Assembly: GCA_016213675.1 (NCBI GenBank)
Contig: JACQZW010000044.1
Location: 62,001-126,000, forward strand
Source: Acidobacteriota bacterium
GTDB taxonomy: Bacteria > Acidobacteriota > Thermoanaerobaculia > Thermoanaerobaculales > Thermoanaerobaculaceae
Reading direction: 5' to 3'
DNA: 64,000 nt
Shown: positions 43,314-52,387 of the stretch, piece by piece
Layout of the letters: every line of letters starts with the position of its first letter
Position numbering within the stretch: position 1 is the first letter of the stretch
Notes under the pieces: model-generated
The model's input: the letters and a program-made list of their open reading frames with translations, nothing else
What the model was told of the DNA's origin: nothing
Databases searched by the model: none
Position numbers and translations under genes: made by a program

Positions 43314-44057
43314 ATGACAGGAAAGCGGTTCCAGTTGAGTCTCGCGATTGTGGGCATTCTGGCGCTGGCGGTGCCGGCGATGGGGCAGGGAACGCCCGAC
43401 GAGGCGGCGGAGATCGGCGCGGCCGCGGCCTGGGCAACGTCCCCCGTGTTCGCCCCGGTGACGCCGCCCCCCCCGCCGCGAGGCCCACAAGCCACGGTGT
43501 TCTCTTCCAACTTCGACACTGACAACGGCGGCCTGGTCGGCTCGCTCGACTGGCAATGGGGTTCGACCTACGCATGGGTTGGCACCGGGTGCAGCGGTGC
43601 GTCGACGCCGCCGACGGCGCCGTACTCGGGCACGGGGATGTGGGGCACGGTGCTGAACGGGTGCTACAGCAACGCGGGAAACAACACCGGATACGCGACC
43701 TGCAGCAACACGACGCCGGGCGACGACAGCATCCTGACCCTCACCGTCGACCTCACGAACCACAGCGCCGCGACGCTGTCGTGGTACGAATGGATGGACG
43801 TGTTCTCCAACTGGGACTGGGTGGAGGTGCGGGTCAACGGTACCTCCGTGTTCGCCCCGTGCCCGTCGTCGTTCGTCGCACCGACCGCCTGGGTCCAGCA
43901 GACCGTCAGCCTCACGCCGTTCGTCGGCGGTGTCGTGACGATCGAGTGGCACCTCCTGGCCTCGACGGTCGTCAACCGCGCGGGCTGGTACATCGACGAC
44001 GTGCTCGTCGACGGCACCCCCGTGCCGGTCGAGCTGCAGACGCTCACGATCGACTGA
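43314..44057 (+). CDS. Small secreted choice-of-anchor-J-like protein
   Basis: A 247-residue exported protein: signal peptide (about 1-25), a Pro-rich linker (APVTPPPPPRG), then one beta-sandwich domain with the pattern SNFDTDNGGLVGSLDWQWG near its start and RAGWYIDDVLVDG near its end, typical of choice-of-anchor-J/MAM-like domains. The end PVPVELQTLTID resembles C-terminal tails of other secreted bacterial proteins. Four Cys residues may form disulfides. GAGGAGG lies upstream of ATG 43314. Function unknown. Confidence 0.75.
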   Translation: MTGKRFQLSLAIVGILALAVPAMGQGTPDEAAEIGAAAAWATSPVFAPVTPPPPPRGPQATVFSSNFDTDNGGLVGSLDWQWGSTYAWVGTGCSGASTPPTAPYSGTGMWGTVLNGCYSNAGNNTGYATCSNTTPGDDSILTLTVDLTNHSAATLSWYEWMDVFSNWDWVEVRVNGTSVFAPCPSSFVAPTAWVQQTVSLTPFVGGVVTIEWHLLASTVVNRAGWYIDDVLVDGTPVPVELQTLTID

Positions 44058-44075
44058 TCCGGCGCGACGCCCCGG

Positions 44076-45026
44076 CTACTGGATCGGGATGCGGTCCTTG
44101 TTCGCCGCGAGCCAACCATCAAACGTCTGCAGGGCCGGGTTGAGCGAGCGGGAGAACGCGATGTCGCGGGCGGCGCAGAAGTCTCCCGCGAAGTCGTGGT
44201 TGAACTGGAACATGTTGCCGAGGTCCTCGGCGCCGGGGAAGCCGAGGCCGCGGTAGACGGCATGGGGCACCGCGACGAAGCGCACCTCGCGGCCCAGCGC
44301 CCGGGCCAGTGAGGCGGACATCTCCGCCCCGGTCAGGTGCTCGCCGGCGATCCCCACGGTCTTGCCGATCAGGTCGGCGCCCCGAGCGAAGATGCCGTAG
44401 GCGCACTTGCCGATGTCCTCGGCGGCGATCCCCGGGAGCTTCCGGTCACCCGTCGGCAGCGCGAACGTCAGGGCGCCGTCGTCTCCCTGCCGCGGCCCCA
44501 TGCCGAAGTGGATCAGGTTGTCCCAGTAGAACGAGGTGAGCAGGAACGTGGTCGGCACGCCGAGCTCGGTGAAGAAGCCGTCGGCCTGCCCCTTGGCGTC
44601 GAAGTGCGGCACCTTGTAGCTGCCCATCAGGGTCGGCATCCGGTCGTCGGTCAGGGGCACCCACCGCCGCGAGTCCTCGAGGGTCGACCAGATCACGTGG
44701 GCAACCCCGGCGGCTTTCGCGGCGCTGGCCAGCGTGGCAGCCTGAGAGAGCTCCTTCTCCGGCGAGAAGTGCTCCCAGAAGTTGGTCACGCAGAACGCGC
44801 CTTGGGCGCCGGCGAACGCCTTGCCCATGCTGGTCTCGTCGTCCAGGTCCGCCTTGACGACCTCGGCGCCGCGCTTCGCCAACTCCCGCGCCGCCTGCGA
44901 GTCCGGCTTCCTCGTGATCGCCCGTGCGGCGAAGGCGCCGTGAGGGTCGTTCAGGATCGCCCGGACCAGCCCGCCACCCTGCGCGCCCGTGGCCCCCGTG
45001 ACCGCAATGATCTTCTTTTCAGCCAT
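44076..45026 (-). CDS. NmrA-like NAD(P)-binding protein
   Basis: A 316-residue atypical short-chain dehydrogenase. The Rossmann motif is VTGATGAQGGGLVRAIL (about 9-25), with ARAITRKPDS and VVKADLDDETSM as cofactor-side segments and the NmrA-like blocks FCVTNFWEHFSPEKE and VIWSTLEDSRRWVP. NmrA proteins are usually redox sensors or have lost catalysis; the Tyr-x3-Lys catalytic pair is not evident. GGGAG precedes ATG 45026. The gene is convergent with 43314-44057. Confidence 0.85.
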   Translation of the reverse strand: MAEKKIIAVTGATGAQGGGLVRAILNDPHGAFAARAITRKPDSQAARELAKRGAEVVKADLDDETSMGKAFAGAQGAFCVTNFWEHFSPEKELSQAATLASAAKAAGVAHVIWSTLEDSRRWVPLTDDRMPTLMGSYKVPHFDAKGQADGFFTELGVPTTFLLTSFYWDNLIHFGMGPRQGDDGALTFALPTGDRKLPGIAAEDIGKCAYGIFARGADLIGKTVGIAGEHLTGAEMSASLARALGREVRFVAVPHAVYRGLGFPGAEDLGNMFQFNHDFAGDFCAARDIAFSRSLNPALQTFDGWLAANKDRIPIQ

Positions 45027-45317
45027 GGCCATCTCCCTTGTTGAATGGGATAACGACGGTCGCCCAGACACATTCCTCGGCTGCCAGAAACGCGGCACCC
45101 TCGTGTGCACGGCAGGTTCGGGGGCCTGCGCGGGGCCCGCTCGAGGCGGGTCGGGCGGCCCCGGCTCGTGGGTACCCTCACCCGGCCGTGCCAACTAGAT
45201 GTAATCTGACAACAAGGACTTCGCGGGGAACGAGGTACGGCTTTGTTGGCAAGCGCGAGGTTCTGCAGCGGGGGTGGTTAGCGGGGGGACTCGGCGAGAA
45301 GGCCGGGGGGCGCCGTG

Positions 45318-48300
45318 ATGGACAAAGATGGCAAGTCAGATTCATCGAGAGTCCTGCGCCGGCAGGCGGAGGAGAAGGCTCGCGAAGATGCCCCCCAGAT
45401 GCCCGAGAATCTCGAGACGCTCTCTCTCGAGCAGCAGCGGCGGCTGCTCCACGACCTGCGGGTGCACCAGATCGAGCTGGAGATGCAAGACAACGAGCTA
45501 CACCAGACGCAGGCTCGGCTCGAGGCGTCGCGGGAGCGCTACTTCGACCTGTACGATCTGGCCCCGGTGGGTTACCTCACGATCAGCGAGCAGGGCGTGG
45601 TCCTGGAGGCCAACCTCACCGCCGAGAGTCTGCTGGGCATGGCGCGAAGCGCCCTGGCCACACAGCCGATCTCCCACTTCGTGCTTCCCGGGGACCAGGA
45701 CTCTTGCAACCTGCACCTCAGGCGGCTCTTCGAGACGGGATCGCCCCAGGTGTGCGAGCTGCGGATGCTGCGCAAGGACGGTTCGCACTTCTGGGCTTGC
45801 ATGGAGGCGACCCTCGCGGAGGAGCCCGATGGCTCCCGAGTGTGCCGCGCCGTGCTGAGCGACATCGACGAGCGCAAGCGGACGGAAGAGGCGCTGGGTG
45901 CATCGCGGCAAGTCCTCGAAGGGATCATCAACGCGATACCCGTGAGGGTGTTCTGGAAGGACAAGGACCTCGTCTACCTGGGCTGCAACGCGGCATTCGC
46001 GCACGATGCGGGGCTTGCTGATCCGAAGGACCTCATCGGCAAGGATGACTTCCAGATGGGGTGGCGTGATCAGGCGGAGTCGTATCGCGGCGATGACCGG
46101 CAGGTCATCGAGAGCGGCTGCTCCAGGTTGCTCATCGAAGAACCCCAGACGACTCCCGAAGGGAGCATCATCACGCTTCTTACGAGCAAGATACCTCTGC
46201 GCAACCCTGAGGGGGAAATCAGCGGCGTACTCGGAACGTACATGGACATCACCGAGCGCAAGCAGGCGGAGGAGAGGGTACGCACGAGCGAGGCCCAGTT
46301 GTCCAACGCGCTGCAAATGGTCCGCGCCGGCGACTGGGAGTACGACGTGGGACGCGATCTATTCACGTTCAACGACAACTTCTACCGAGTTCTCAGGACC
46401 ACCGCCGACGAGGTGGGCGGCTACCAGATGTCCTCGGCGGACTATGCGCGGAGGTTCTGTCATCCCGACGACGCAGCCGTCGTGGGCAACGAGACCCGGA
46501 TGGCCATCGAGTCTACCGATCCGAACTACGAACGCCAGTTCGAACACCGCGTTCTCTTTCCCAACGGAGAGGTCGGCTACGTCACGGTGCGTTTCTTCGT
46601 CGTCAAAGGTCCCCAGGGGAGCACCGTGAAGACCTATGGAGTCAACCAGGACATCACCGAGCGCAAGCGAGCCGAGGAGTCGCTGAAGGAGAGTGAGGAG
46701 CGTTACCGCGACCTGGTGGAGAATGCGAGCGACCTGATCTGCACCCACGACCTGAAGGGAGTCATGCTCTCGGTCAACGCCGCTGCCGCACGGGCCAGCG
46801 ACTTTCAGCCAGAGGAGCTCGTGGGGCGCGACTTGCGCGATCTGCTGCCTCGCGACCGGCGGCAAGAGTTTGAAGCCTATCTCGAGGCCCTCGTGCGCGA
46901 CGGGGGGGCGACGGGCATCATCCGGGTCGTGACCCGGACCGGAGATGTGCGCTACTGGGAGTACCGCAATAGGCTGCGAACCGAGGGTGTCGAGGCGCCG
47001 GTGGTGCGCGGCGTGGCCCGGGACGTGACCGAGCAGGTCGTGGCGAAGCGAGCCCTCAGCAAGAGCGAGGAGAAATACCGAACGATCCTTGAAAACACGG
47101 AGGAGGGCTACTACGAGGTGGACATCGCGGGGAATTTGACCTTCTTCAACGATTCCCTCTGCCGGCTGCTCGGATACTCCAAAGACGAATTGACGGGCAT
47201 GAATGACCGGCAATTCACAGACGCGGAGAATGCGAAGAAGTTGTACCAGGCGTTCAGTGCGGTGTACCGAACGGGCGAGCCCACCAGGGGACTCGATTGG
47301 GAAGTCAGGCGGAAAGATGGAACCAAACGAACTATCGAAGCCTCCGTCTCGTTGAGGAATGACGCATCGGGGAAGCCGCTTGGCTTTCGGGGCATGATCC
47401 GGGACGTCACGGAGCGCAAGCAGGGCGAGGAGGCGCTCAAGGCGAGCGAGAAGCGCGTTCGCAGTGTGCTCGAGACGATGTCGCTGATCGGTGTCATGTT
47501 GGATGCGGAAGGCAAGATCACCCTCTGTAACGACTTCCTGCTCGCACTCACGGGCTGGGCGCGCGACGAGGTCCAGGGCCAGAGCTGGTTCGACCTCTTC
47601 CTTCCTCCCGAAATCCGCCTTGAGATCAAGGAAGAGGTCTTTCTCAAGACTATCTCGACGGGGGAGATGCCGGTTCACTATCAGAATGAGGTTGTCACCC
47701 GATCCGGCGAACGGCGCCTGGTCGCGTGGAACAACACCAGCCTCCGGGACCATAGCGGGGCAGTGGTCGGTGTTGCCAGCATCGGCGAGGACATCACCGA
47801 CCGCAAGCGCGCGGAGGACGCGCTGGAACGCTCTGACCGCGTCCAGGGCATTCTGAACAACCTCCTGCGTCTCTCCCTGGAGAGCCTGGACCTGGCCGCG
47901 ATGCTCCAGGGGGCGCTGGACTTCGTGCTCGCCATTCCGTGGCTGGAGCTGTCGCCCAAGGGCGCGATCTTCCTCGCCGAGGGGGACGCCCTGGCGCTCA
48001 AAGCGCACAAGGGCATGGCGGCGTCCCTCCTCACGAGCTGCGCCACGGTGAGCTACGGCCAGTGTCTATGCGGCCGCGCGGCCGCCACGGGCGAGGTCGT
48101 CTTCGCGGACCATGTGGACGGGCGCCACGAGACGTCCTATGAGGGCATGTTGCCGCACGGGCACTACTGCGTACCGATCGCCTCGGGAGGGGAGGTCGTA
48201 GGGGTGATGTGCCTCTACGTGAAGGATGGGCACGAGCCTCCGAGGCCAGCCGAAAGGGAGGTCCTGACGGCCGTCGCCAGCGTCCTGGCCGGCATCATCC

Positions 48301-49442
48301 AGCGCAAGCGGGCGGAGGAGGCGCTGGAGCAAAGCCAGGCGCAGCTCCTCCAGGCGCAGAAGATGGAGGCGGTTGGTCGGCTGGCGGGTGGCGTCGCCCA
48401 CGACTTCAACAACATCCTGCAGGCGATGCTGTCGCTGGCGACGGTGCTGCGGCTCAAGGCCTCGTCGCCGGAGCTGGCGAAGACCGTGGCGGAGATCGAG
48501 GCCCACATCAAGCGGGGCGCAGGCTTGACGCAGCAGTTGCTGCTCTTCTCGCGGCGGCAGGTGGCGGAGAACAAGCGACTGGACGTCGGGGAGCTGACCG
48601 GCGGGGCGGTTGTGCTGCTGCGCCGGCTGATCCCTGAGAATATCCGACTGGCCGTCGAGACGACGCCGGAGCGGCTGTGGGTGGAGGGCGACGTGGGGCA
48701 GCTCCAACAGGTGCTGATGAACCTGGCAGTCAACGCGAAGGACGCGATGCCGGGCGGCGGCACGTTGACCGTGCACTCGAGGCGTATGGACAACGAGGTG
48801 GTGGTCGAGGTGATCGACACCGGTCACGGGATGGACGAGGAGACGCGGGCGCACCTGTTCGAGCCGTTCTTTACGACCAAGGAGCCTGGGAGAGGGACGG
48901 GACTGGGCCTGTCGGTCGTGCTCGGGATCGTCGAGCAGCACCGCGGGCGGATCGAGGTCGAGAGCGTACCGGGCAAGGGCAGCCTGTTCCGCGTCAGCCT
49001 GCCGGTGGCGCGGGCGCCGGACGAGGCCGCGAGGGAGCCGAGCGGCGAGACGGAGCTGCCGCGCGGGGATGGCGCGCGGGTGCTGGTTGTGGAGGATGAA
49101 GAGGGGGCGCGCAACGGGCTCGTCGAGCTCCTCGAGTTTCTCGGCTATGAGGTCACTGCGCTGGGCAGCGGTGAGGAGGCGGGCGTCCTTCCGGCCGAGC
49201 CGGCGCCCGATCTCCTGCTCACCGACCTCATGCTCCCGGGCATCGACGGCGCCGGGTTGGCGGCGGGCCTGTGCGATCGCTGGCCGCACATGAAGACCGT
49301 GCTGATGTCGGGCTACACCGAGGATGAGGCGGTCCGCCGCGGGGTCGGCGACGGCAACGTCTGCTTCCTGCAGAAGCCGTTCGACCTGACCGCCCTCGCC
49401 CGCGCGCTGCGAGCGGCGCTCGAGGTGACCGCGCCGTCGTAA
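45318..49442 (+). CDS. Hybrid sensor histidine kinase: six PAS, GAF, HisKA, HATPase and receiver
   Basis: A 1374-residue soluble hybrid kinase. A coiled-coil start (about 20-65) is followed by six PAS/PAC units (beginning near 70, 195, 325, 460, 585 and 712, each ending in a D.(T/D)ERK-like linker), a GAF domain (about 840-1000), HisKA with His1028 in GGVAHDFNN, HATPase (NLAVNAKDAMPGGG, DTGHGMDEE, GTGLGLSVV) and a C-terminal receiver with Asp1303 in LLTDLMLPG. No membrane helix is seen, so it senses intracellular signals. The internal receiver may phosphorylate back or act as a sink. No response regulator adjoins it. ATG 45318 is preferred to GTG 45315. Confidence 0.93.
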   Translation: MDKDGKSDSSRVLRRQAEEKAREDAPQMPENLETLSLEQQRRLLHDLRVHQIELEMQDNELHQTQARLEASRERYFDLYDLAPVGYLTISEQGVVLEANLTAESLLGMARSALATQPISHFVLPGDQDSCNLHLRRLFETGSPQVCELRMLRKDGSHFWACMEATLAEEPDGSRVCRAVLSDIDERKRTEEALGASRQVLEGIINAIPVRVFWKDKDLVYLGCNAAFAHDAGLADPKDLIGKDDFQMGWRDQAESYRGDDRQVIESGCSRLLIEEPQTTPEGSIITLLTSKIPLRNPEGEISGVLGTYMDITERKQAEERVRTSEAQLSNALQMVRAGDWEYDVGRDLFTFNDNFYRVLRTTADEVGGYQMSSADYARRFCHPDDAAVVGNETRMAIESTDPNYERQFEHRVLFPNGEVGYVTVRFFVVKGPQGSTVKTYGVNQDITERKRAEESLKESEERYRDLVENASDLICTHDLKGVMLSVNAAAARASDFQPEELVGRDLRDLLPRDRRQEFEAYLEALVRDGGATGIIRVVTRTGDVRYWEYRNRLRTEGVEAPVVRGVARDVTEQVVAKRALSKSEEKYRTILENTEEGYYEVDIAGNLTFFNDSLCRLLGYSKDELTGMNDRQFTDAENAKKLYQAFSAVYRTGEPTRGLDWEVRRKDGTKRTIEASVSLRNDASGKPLGFRGMIRDVTERKQGEEALKASEKRVRSVLETMSLIGVMLDAEGKITLCNDFLLALTGWARDEVQGQSWFDLFLPPEIRLEIKEEVFLKTISTGEMPVHYQNEVVTRSGERRLVAWNNTSLRDHSGAVVGVASIGEDITDRKRAEDALERSDRVQGILNNLLRLSLESLDLAAMLQGALDFVLAIPWLELSPKGAIFLAEGDALALKAHKGMAASLLTSCATVSYGQCLCGRAAATGEVVFADHVDGRHETSYEGMLPHGHYCVPIASGGEVVGVMCLYVKDGHEPPRPAEREVLTAVASVLAGIIQRKRAEEALEQSQAQLLQAQKMEAVGRLAGGVAHDFNNILQAMLSLATVLRLKASSPELAKTVAEIEAHIKRGAGLTQQLLLFSRRQVAENKRLDVGELTGGAVVLLRRLIPENIRLAVETTPERLWVEGDVGQLQQVLMNLAVNAKDAMPGGGTLTVHSRRMDNEVVVEVIDTGHGMDEETRAHLFEPFFTTKEPGRGTGLGLSVVLGIVEQHRGRIEVESVPGKGSLFRVSLPVARAPDEAAREPSGETELPRGDGARVLVVEDEEGARNGLVELLEFLGYEVTALGSGEEAGVLPAEPAPDLLLTDLMLPGIDGAGLAAGLCDRWPHMKTVLMSGYTEDEAVRRGVGDGNVCFLQKPFDLTALARALRAALEVTAPS

Positions 49443-49638
49443 TGGCGAGCCGCGCCGCCACGTCATTGCGGACCTGGACGCAAGACGGTGCGACGCCAAA
49501 GGTAGCGAGGGCAATGCCTCGGGGGCGGATAGCGCCGGGGGTGGCGCGCATACCGCACAGGGCATGGGCGGTCGATCGAACCTGACGCGCTGGCCGTGAT
49601 CTCTCGGCCTTGCAAGCAGATGACGAGGGTGATCGGAC
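49443..49638. other. Spacer with a CGAGG-N6-CCTCG dyad
   Basis: About 200 nt before the sigma-54-type promoter at 49639, without coding signs. A CGAGG-N6-CCTCG dyad at 49506-49521 lies about 120 bp upstream of the promoter, a typical enhancer distance; GCGCC-N6-GGCGC lies at about 49532-49547. Confidence 0.35.
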
Positions 49639-49654
49639 TGGCACGGGCGTTGCT
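49639..49654 (+). promoter_or_regulatory. Sigma-54-type promoter (-24/-12), near-perfect
   Basis: TGGCACGGGCGTTGCT matches TGGCACG-N4-TTGCW at every conserved position, with the exact GG-N10-GC spacing. It lies 27 nt before the lipoprotein ATG; the AAGGAGG ribosome site is at about 49669. Confidence 0.82.
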
Positions 49655-49680
49655 CTGTCAGTGCGTCGAAGGAGGACGAC

Positions 49681-50190
49681 ATGTCCAGACTCCAGCACGT
49701 GACAGGAAGCGCACTTCTGGTTCTCGCGGTGATCGGGCTCGGAGCGTGCAGCTCGTCGACCCCGCCGCAATCCGCGTCGTCGGTACCGTCCGCGCAGCCG
49801 TCGGCGCCGGCGAGTGCAGTGGCCGCTCCGGACAGCACCGACCTCGGGTTCGTGGTGGTGTACCGGCAGAAGAGAATCGTCGGCGCCGCGCTGAACACCT
49901 CCGTCTACCTCGACGGAACAGAGGTCGCGGACCTCGACCCAGGGACCTACGTCAAGGTCAAGGCCACGCCCGGCCAGCACCGGATGTGGGCCGACGAGGA
50001 GAGGGACGCCCAGACGGTCACCGTCGCGGCCGGAACCACGGTGTACTTCCGCATGGAGCTCGTGCCCGGCCTGTGGAAGGGGCACGGGAGGCTCGTGGCG
50101 GTCGATGCGGCGGACGGCGCGGCTGAGTTCGCCGAGTGGCACCCGAAGCCGACGGACAGCGTGCGCGCCGCCACGCTGGTCGCCCAGTGA
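49681..50190 (+). CDS. Lipoprotein with DUF2846-like domain
   Basis: A 169-residue lipoprotein. The signal peptide ends in the lipobox LGAC (Cys about 23), followed by a Ser/Pro/Ala-rich linker and a domain resembling DUF2846 (VVVYRQKRIVGAALNTSVYLDG, DLDPGTYVKVKATPGQHRMWAD). Such proteins are often found in envelope stress or secreted sets, without a known activity. It is followed after 26 nt by the YbjN-like gene, so they form an operon driven by the sigma-54-type promoter. Confidence 0.82.
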   Translation: MSRLQHVTGSALLVLAVIGLGACSSSTPPQSASSVPSAQPSAPASAVAAPDSTDLGFVVVYRQKRIVGAALNTSVYLDGTEVADLDPGTYVKVKATPGQHRMWADEERDAQTVTVAAGTTVYFRMELVPGLWKGHGRLVAVDAADGAAEFAEWHPKPTDSVRAATLVAQ

Positions 50191-50216
50191 GCCGGGCCGA
50201 AAGCGAGGAGGCGAGC

Positions 50217-50639
50217 ATGGCAGCGGCATACGAACCGACCAAGGACTGGCTGGCGGGCGTGCTGCCCGAGGGAGGCTACACCGACGTGCGATTCGGCAGC
50301 CGCGACCCCGAGGTCGTGGTCGCGGACCACCCGAGCCGGCCGAACATCACGCTCAGGATCCGCCGCGATCTCGGGATCATCGCCATCATGCACTCGTGGC
50401 GGATGAAGAAAACGGGGTGGGGCCAGGGCAAGGTCGTCCTCGCCGCGATCAACAAGGCCAACGCCGTGACGTGGCTCAACAACTTCACCCGCGACGACGA
50501 GGGCGACCTGCTGGTCACGTCGTACGTGACGCTCACCGAGGGGATGGCAGCCTGCGACGTGCTGCTCCACCTCGAACGGGAGGCGTCGCAGTTCCGTAAC
50601 GCGATCTCCGCCTCCGACCTGGCGAAGTGGATCGCGTAA
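50217..50639 (+). CDS. YbjN-like small protein
   Basis: A 140-residue soluble protein with a YbjN-type pattern: TDVRFGSRDPEVVVADHPSRP, LRIRRDLGIIAIMHSWRMKK and VLAAINKANAVTWLNNFTRDDEGDLLVTSYV. YbjN proteins are linked to stress tolerance, but no enzyme activity is known. GAGGAGG precedes ATG 50217. Expected to be cotranscribed with the lipoprotein gene. Confidence 0.7.
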   Translation: MAAAYEPTKDWLAGVLPEGGYTDVRFGSRDPEVVVADHPSRPNITLRIRRDLGIIAIMHSWRMKKTGWGQGKVVLAAINKANAVTWLNNFTRDDEGDLLVTSYVTLTEGMAACDVLLHLEREASQFRNAISASDLAKWIA

Positions 50640-50647
50640 CAACGGCA

Positions 50648-50682
50648 CGGCCGGGCACGGGCGTCCTCGCCCGGCCCGGCCG
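50648..50682 (+). terminator. Long GC hairpin after the lipoprotein-YbjN pair
   Basis: CGGCCGGGC-A-CGGGCG pairs with CGCCCGGCCCGGCCG with a single bulged base. Lacking a T-run, it may end the operon or act as a 3' stabiliser. Confidence 0.45.
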
Positions 50683-50775
50683 GTCACCACGCCGGCGGCG
50701 TCACCTATCGAGCTGGAGGCCCCCGGGGAACGTCTCTTCGAGGGAGCAACGGAGGACCTTGCCCAGGCGGAGACT

Positions 50776-50856
50776 CTGTGGAGCGCGCGCTCCGCGCGTG
50801 CTCTGGTGGCGCCTGCAGGTCCGTCCAGGAGCACGCCCGGAGGGCGCGCTCCACAG
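50776..50856. repeat. Imperfect ~31-bp inverted repeat (REP/MITE-like hairpin)
   Basis: The arms 50776-50806 and 50825-50856 are nearly complementary (about 27 of 31 positions plus one indel) around an 18-nt loop. Each arm starts CTGTGGAGCGCGC when read inward. The left arm holds a perfect 14-bp palindrome GGAGCGCGCGCTCC. No reading frame in it is convincing. The shape resembles REP or small non-autonomous elements. Confidence 0.75.
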
Positions 50857-50971
50857 CAGACTTTCCCTCGTGGCCATGCCTCCGAGGCGGTAACAGCCAA
50901 TGACACCCGGGAGGGTGGCTCTGAGGCCGGTCTCCTGGTGGGTCGGCCGGGCCACGGACCAAGAGCCTCTG

Positions 50972-52387
50972 CTACCGGCCCGGGTGGACGCGGTAACGGT
51001 GGAGGGCGGACACGAAGCGCGGGTACTCGGCGTCGGCGACGTTGAGTCGGCGGGCGAGGTCCCGGAGCGAGTGGCGGGCCGCCTCGAACTCCCCGGACAG
51101 GAAGGTGTGCAGCTCGGACCTGTTCAGCTCGCGGTCGAGGAACGCCGCCCACGCCGTGTCCCAGAAGCTCCGCCCGGAGGCGAGCCCTTCGCGCACTCGC
51201 TCGAGACCGGCGGGGGGCTTGGCCGCCCGTGGCGGCGACGTGATCGGAGAGAGGAGGGTCGCCACGTCGCCGTCGATCGTCGGGCCCGGAAGCTGGATCC
51301 CGGCGCGCTTGAGCACGCTGACCAGCTCGCGCACGTTGCCCGGCCACGGGTGGTCGGTCACGACCCGCCAGAATTCCGGGCCGAGCCGCTTGCCGCGCAG
51401 CAGCGCCTCGTGCTCGGCGACCAGGGCGCGGACGTCCTCGGGGCGCTCCCGCAGCGGCGGGATGGCGAGGGTGAGCACGCTCAGGCGGTAGTAGAGGTCC
51501 TCGCGAAACCGCTGCCGGGCGATCTCCTCGCGGAGGTCACGGTTGGTCGCGGCGATGATCCGCACGTCGACGTCCCGCTCGCGGGTGTCACCGACGGCGC
51601 GGAAGCGGCGCGTTTCGATGAACCGGAGCAGCTTGGCCTGAAAGGGGAGGGGCACGTCGGCGATCTCGTCGAGGAAGAGCGTGCCGCCGGCGGCGACCTC
51701 GACGAGCCCGCGCTTGTCGCGCACCGCGCCGGTGAAGGCGCCGCGGGCATGGCCGAACAGCTCGCTCTCGACCAGGCTCTCGTGGACCGCCGGGGTATCG
51801 ACGATGATGAACTGGCCGGAGCGGCCCGAGAAGCGGTGGATGAGCTGGGCGATGTGGCTCTTGCCGACGCCGGTCTCGCCGAGGATCAGCACGGGATCGT
51901 CCTCGATGGCGTAGGCGAGGGCGAGCCGGCGGAGGCGCTGCACAGCTTCGGAGCTGCCGGTGATCCCGCCGGCGCCGGCCTCGACGCCGCGAAGCTCGGT
52001 GAGCAGGCCGCGCAGCGCGGACCCTGAGGCCCGGAAGAAGTCGAGATCGGCCGGCTCGAGGCGGTCGTTGCCGCTGTCCACGTAGAGCACGAGGTCATCG
52101 TCGACCGGGTGGACGAACAGGCTGCGGACGAACAGGAAGCGAGCGGACGCGGGAAACCCCAGCTCGTCGGCGGTGATCATCACGTCGTCGCGCGAAACCT
52201 CGCCGCCGCGCTCGAGGGCCTGGAGCAGGTGGGTACGCGAGAAACCGCGGCCGTCCTGCACGGTGCGCCCCTCGATCGGCCGCCCGGCGTGCCAGCGTAT
52301 CCGGCCGCTGCGGTCGGCGAGGAGGACGAGCGCGACCTCCTTCTGGCGGATCTTCTCGCTCAGCTCCTCCTTGAAGAGGTCGATCAC
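50972..52387 (-). CDS. Sigma-54-dependent activator with canonical GAFTGA loop
   Basis: A 471-residue activator. The N-terminal ~130 residues look like a GAF-type sensing domain (VALVLLADRSGRIRWHAGRPIEG, RSLFVHPVDDDLVLYVDSG). The AAA+ domain has Walker A GETGVGKSHIA, the intact GAFTGA loop (nt 51742-51725 on the minus strand), Walker B GGTLFLDEIADVP and REDLYYRLSVL. The C-terminus (LNRSELHTFL..., HSLRDLARRLNVADAEYPRFV) is helical but lacks a standard Fis helix-turn-helix, so DNA contact may be unusual. It overlaps the preceding kinase gene by 4 nt (ATGA), so kinase and activator are translated together. Confidence 0.92.
   Translation of the reverse strand: MIDLFKEELSEKIRQKEVALVLLADRSGRIRWHAGRPIEGRTVQDGRGFSRTHLLQALERGGEVSRDDVMITADELGFPASARFLFVRSLFVHPVDDDLVLYVDSGNDRLEPADLDFFRASGSALRGLLTELRGVEAGAGGITGSSEAVQRLRRLALAYAIEDDPVLILGETGVGKSHIAQLIHRFSGRSGQFIIVDTPAVHESLVESELFGHARGAFTGAVRDKRGLVEVAAGGTLFLDEIADVPLPFQAKLLRFIETRRFRAVGDTRERDVDVRIIAATNRDLREEIARQRFREDLYYRLSVLTLAIPPLRERPEDVRALVAEHEALLRGKRLGPEFWRVVTDHPWPGNVRELVSVLKRAGIQLPGPTIDGDVATLLSPITSPPRAAKPPAGLERVREGLASGRSFWDTAWAAFLDRELNRSELHTFLSGEFEAARHSLRDLARRLNVADAEYPRFVSALHRYRVHPGR

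Larger units (their letters stand above)
50640..50971. other. Non-coding spacer of 332 nt
   Basis: Lies between the YbjN-like gene and the convergent sigma-54 activator gene. It contains the hairpin at 50648-50682 and the inverted repeat at 50776-50856; I see no gene in it. Confidence 0.6.

Noticed and set aside
45180..45240. Sigma-54 promoter for the NmrA-like gene (minus-strand TGGCACGG near 45190)
   Set aside because: The -24 half is perfect but no GC is found at the -12 position.
50640..50971. Possible small proteins in the spacer after the YbjN-like gene
   Set aside because: All frames cross the inverted repeat and show no ribosome site or plausible sequence.
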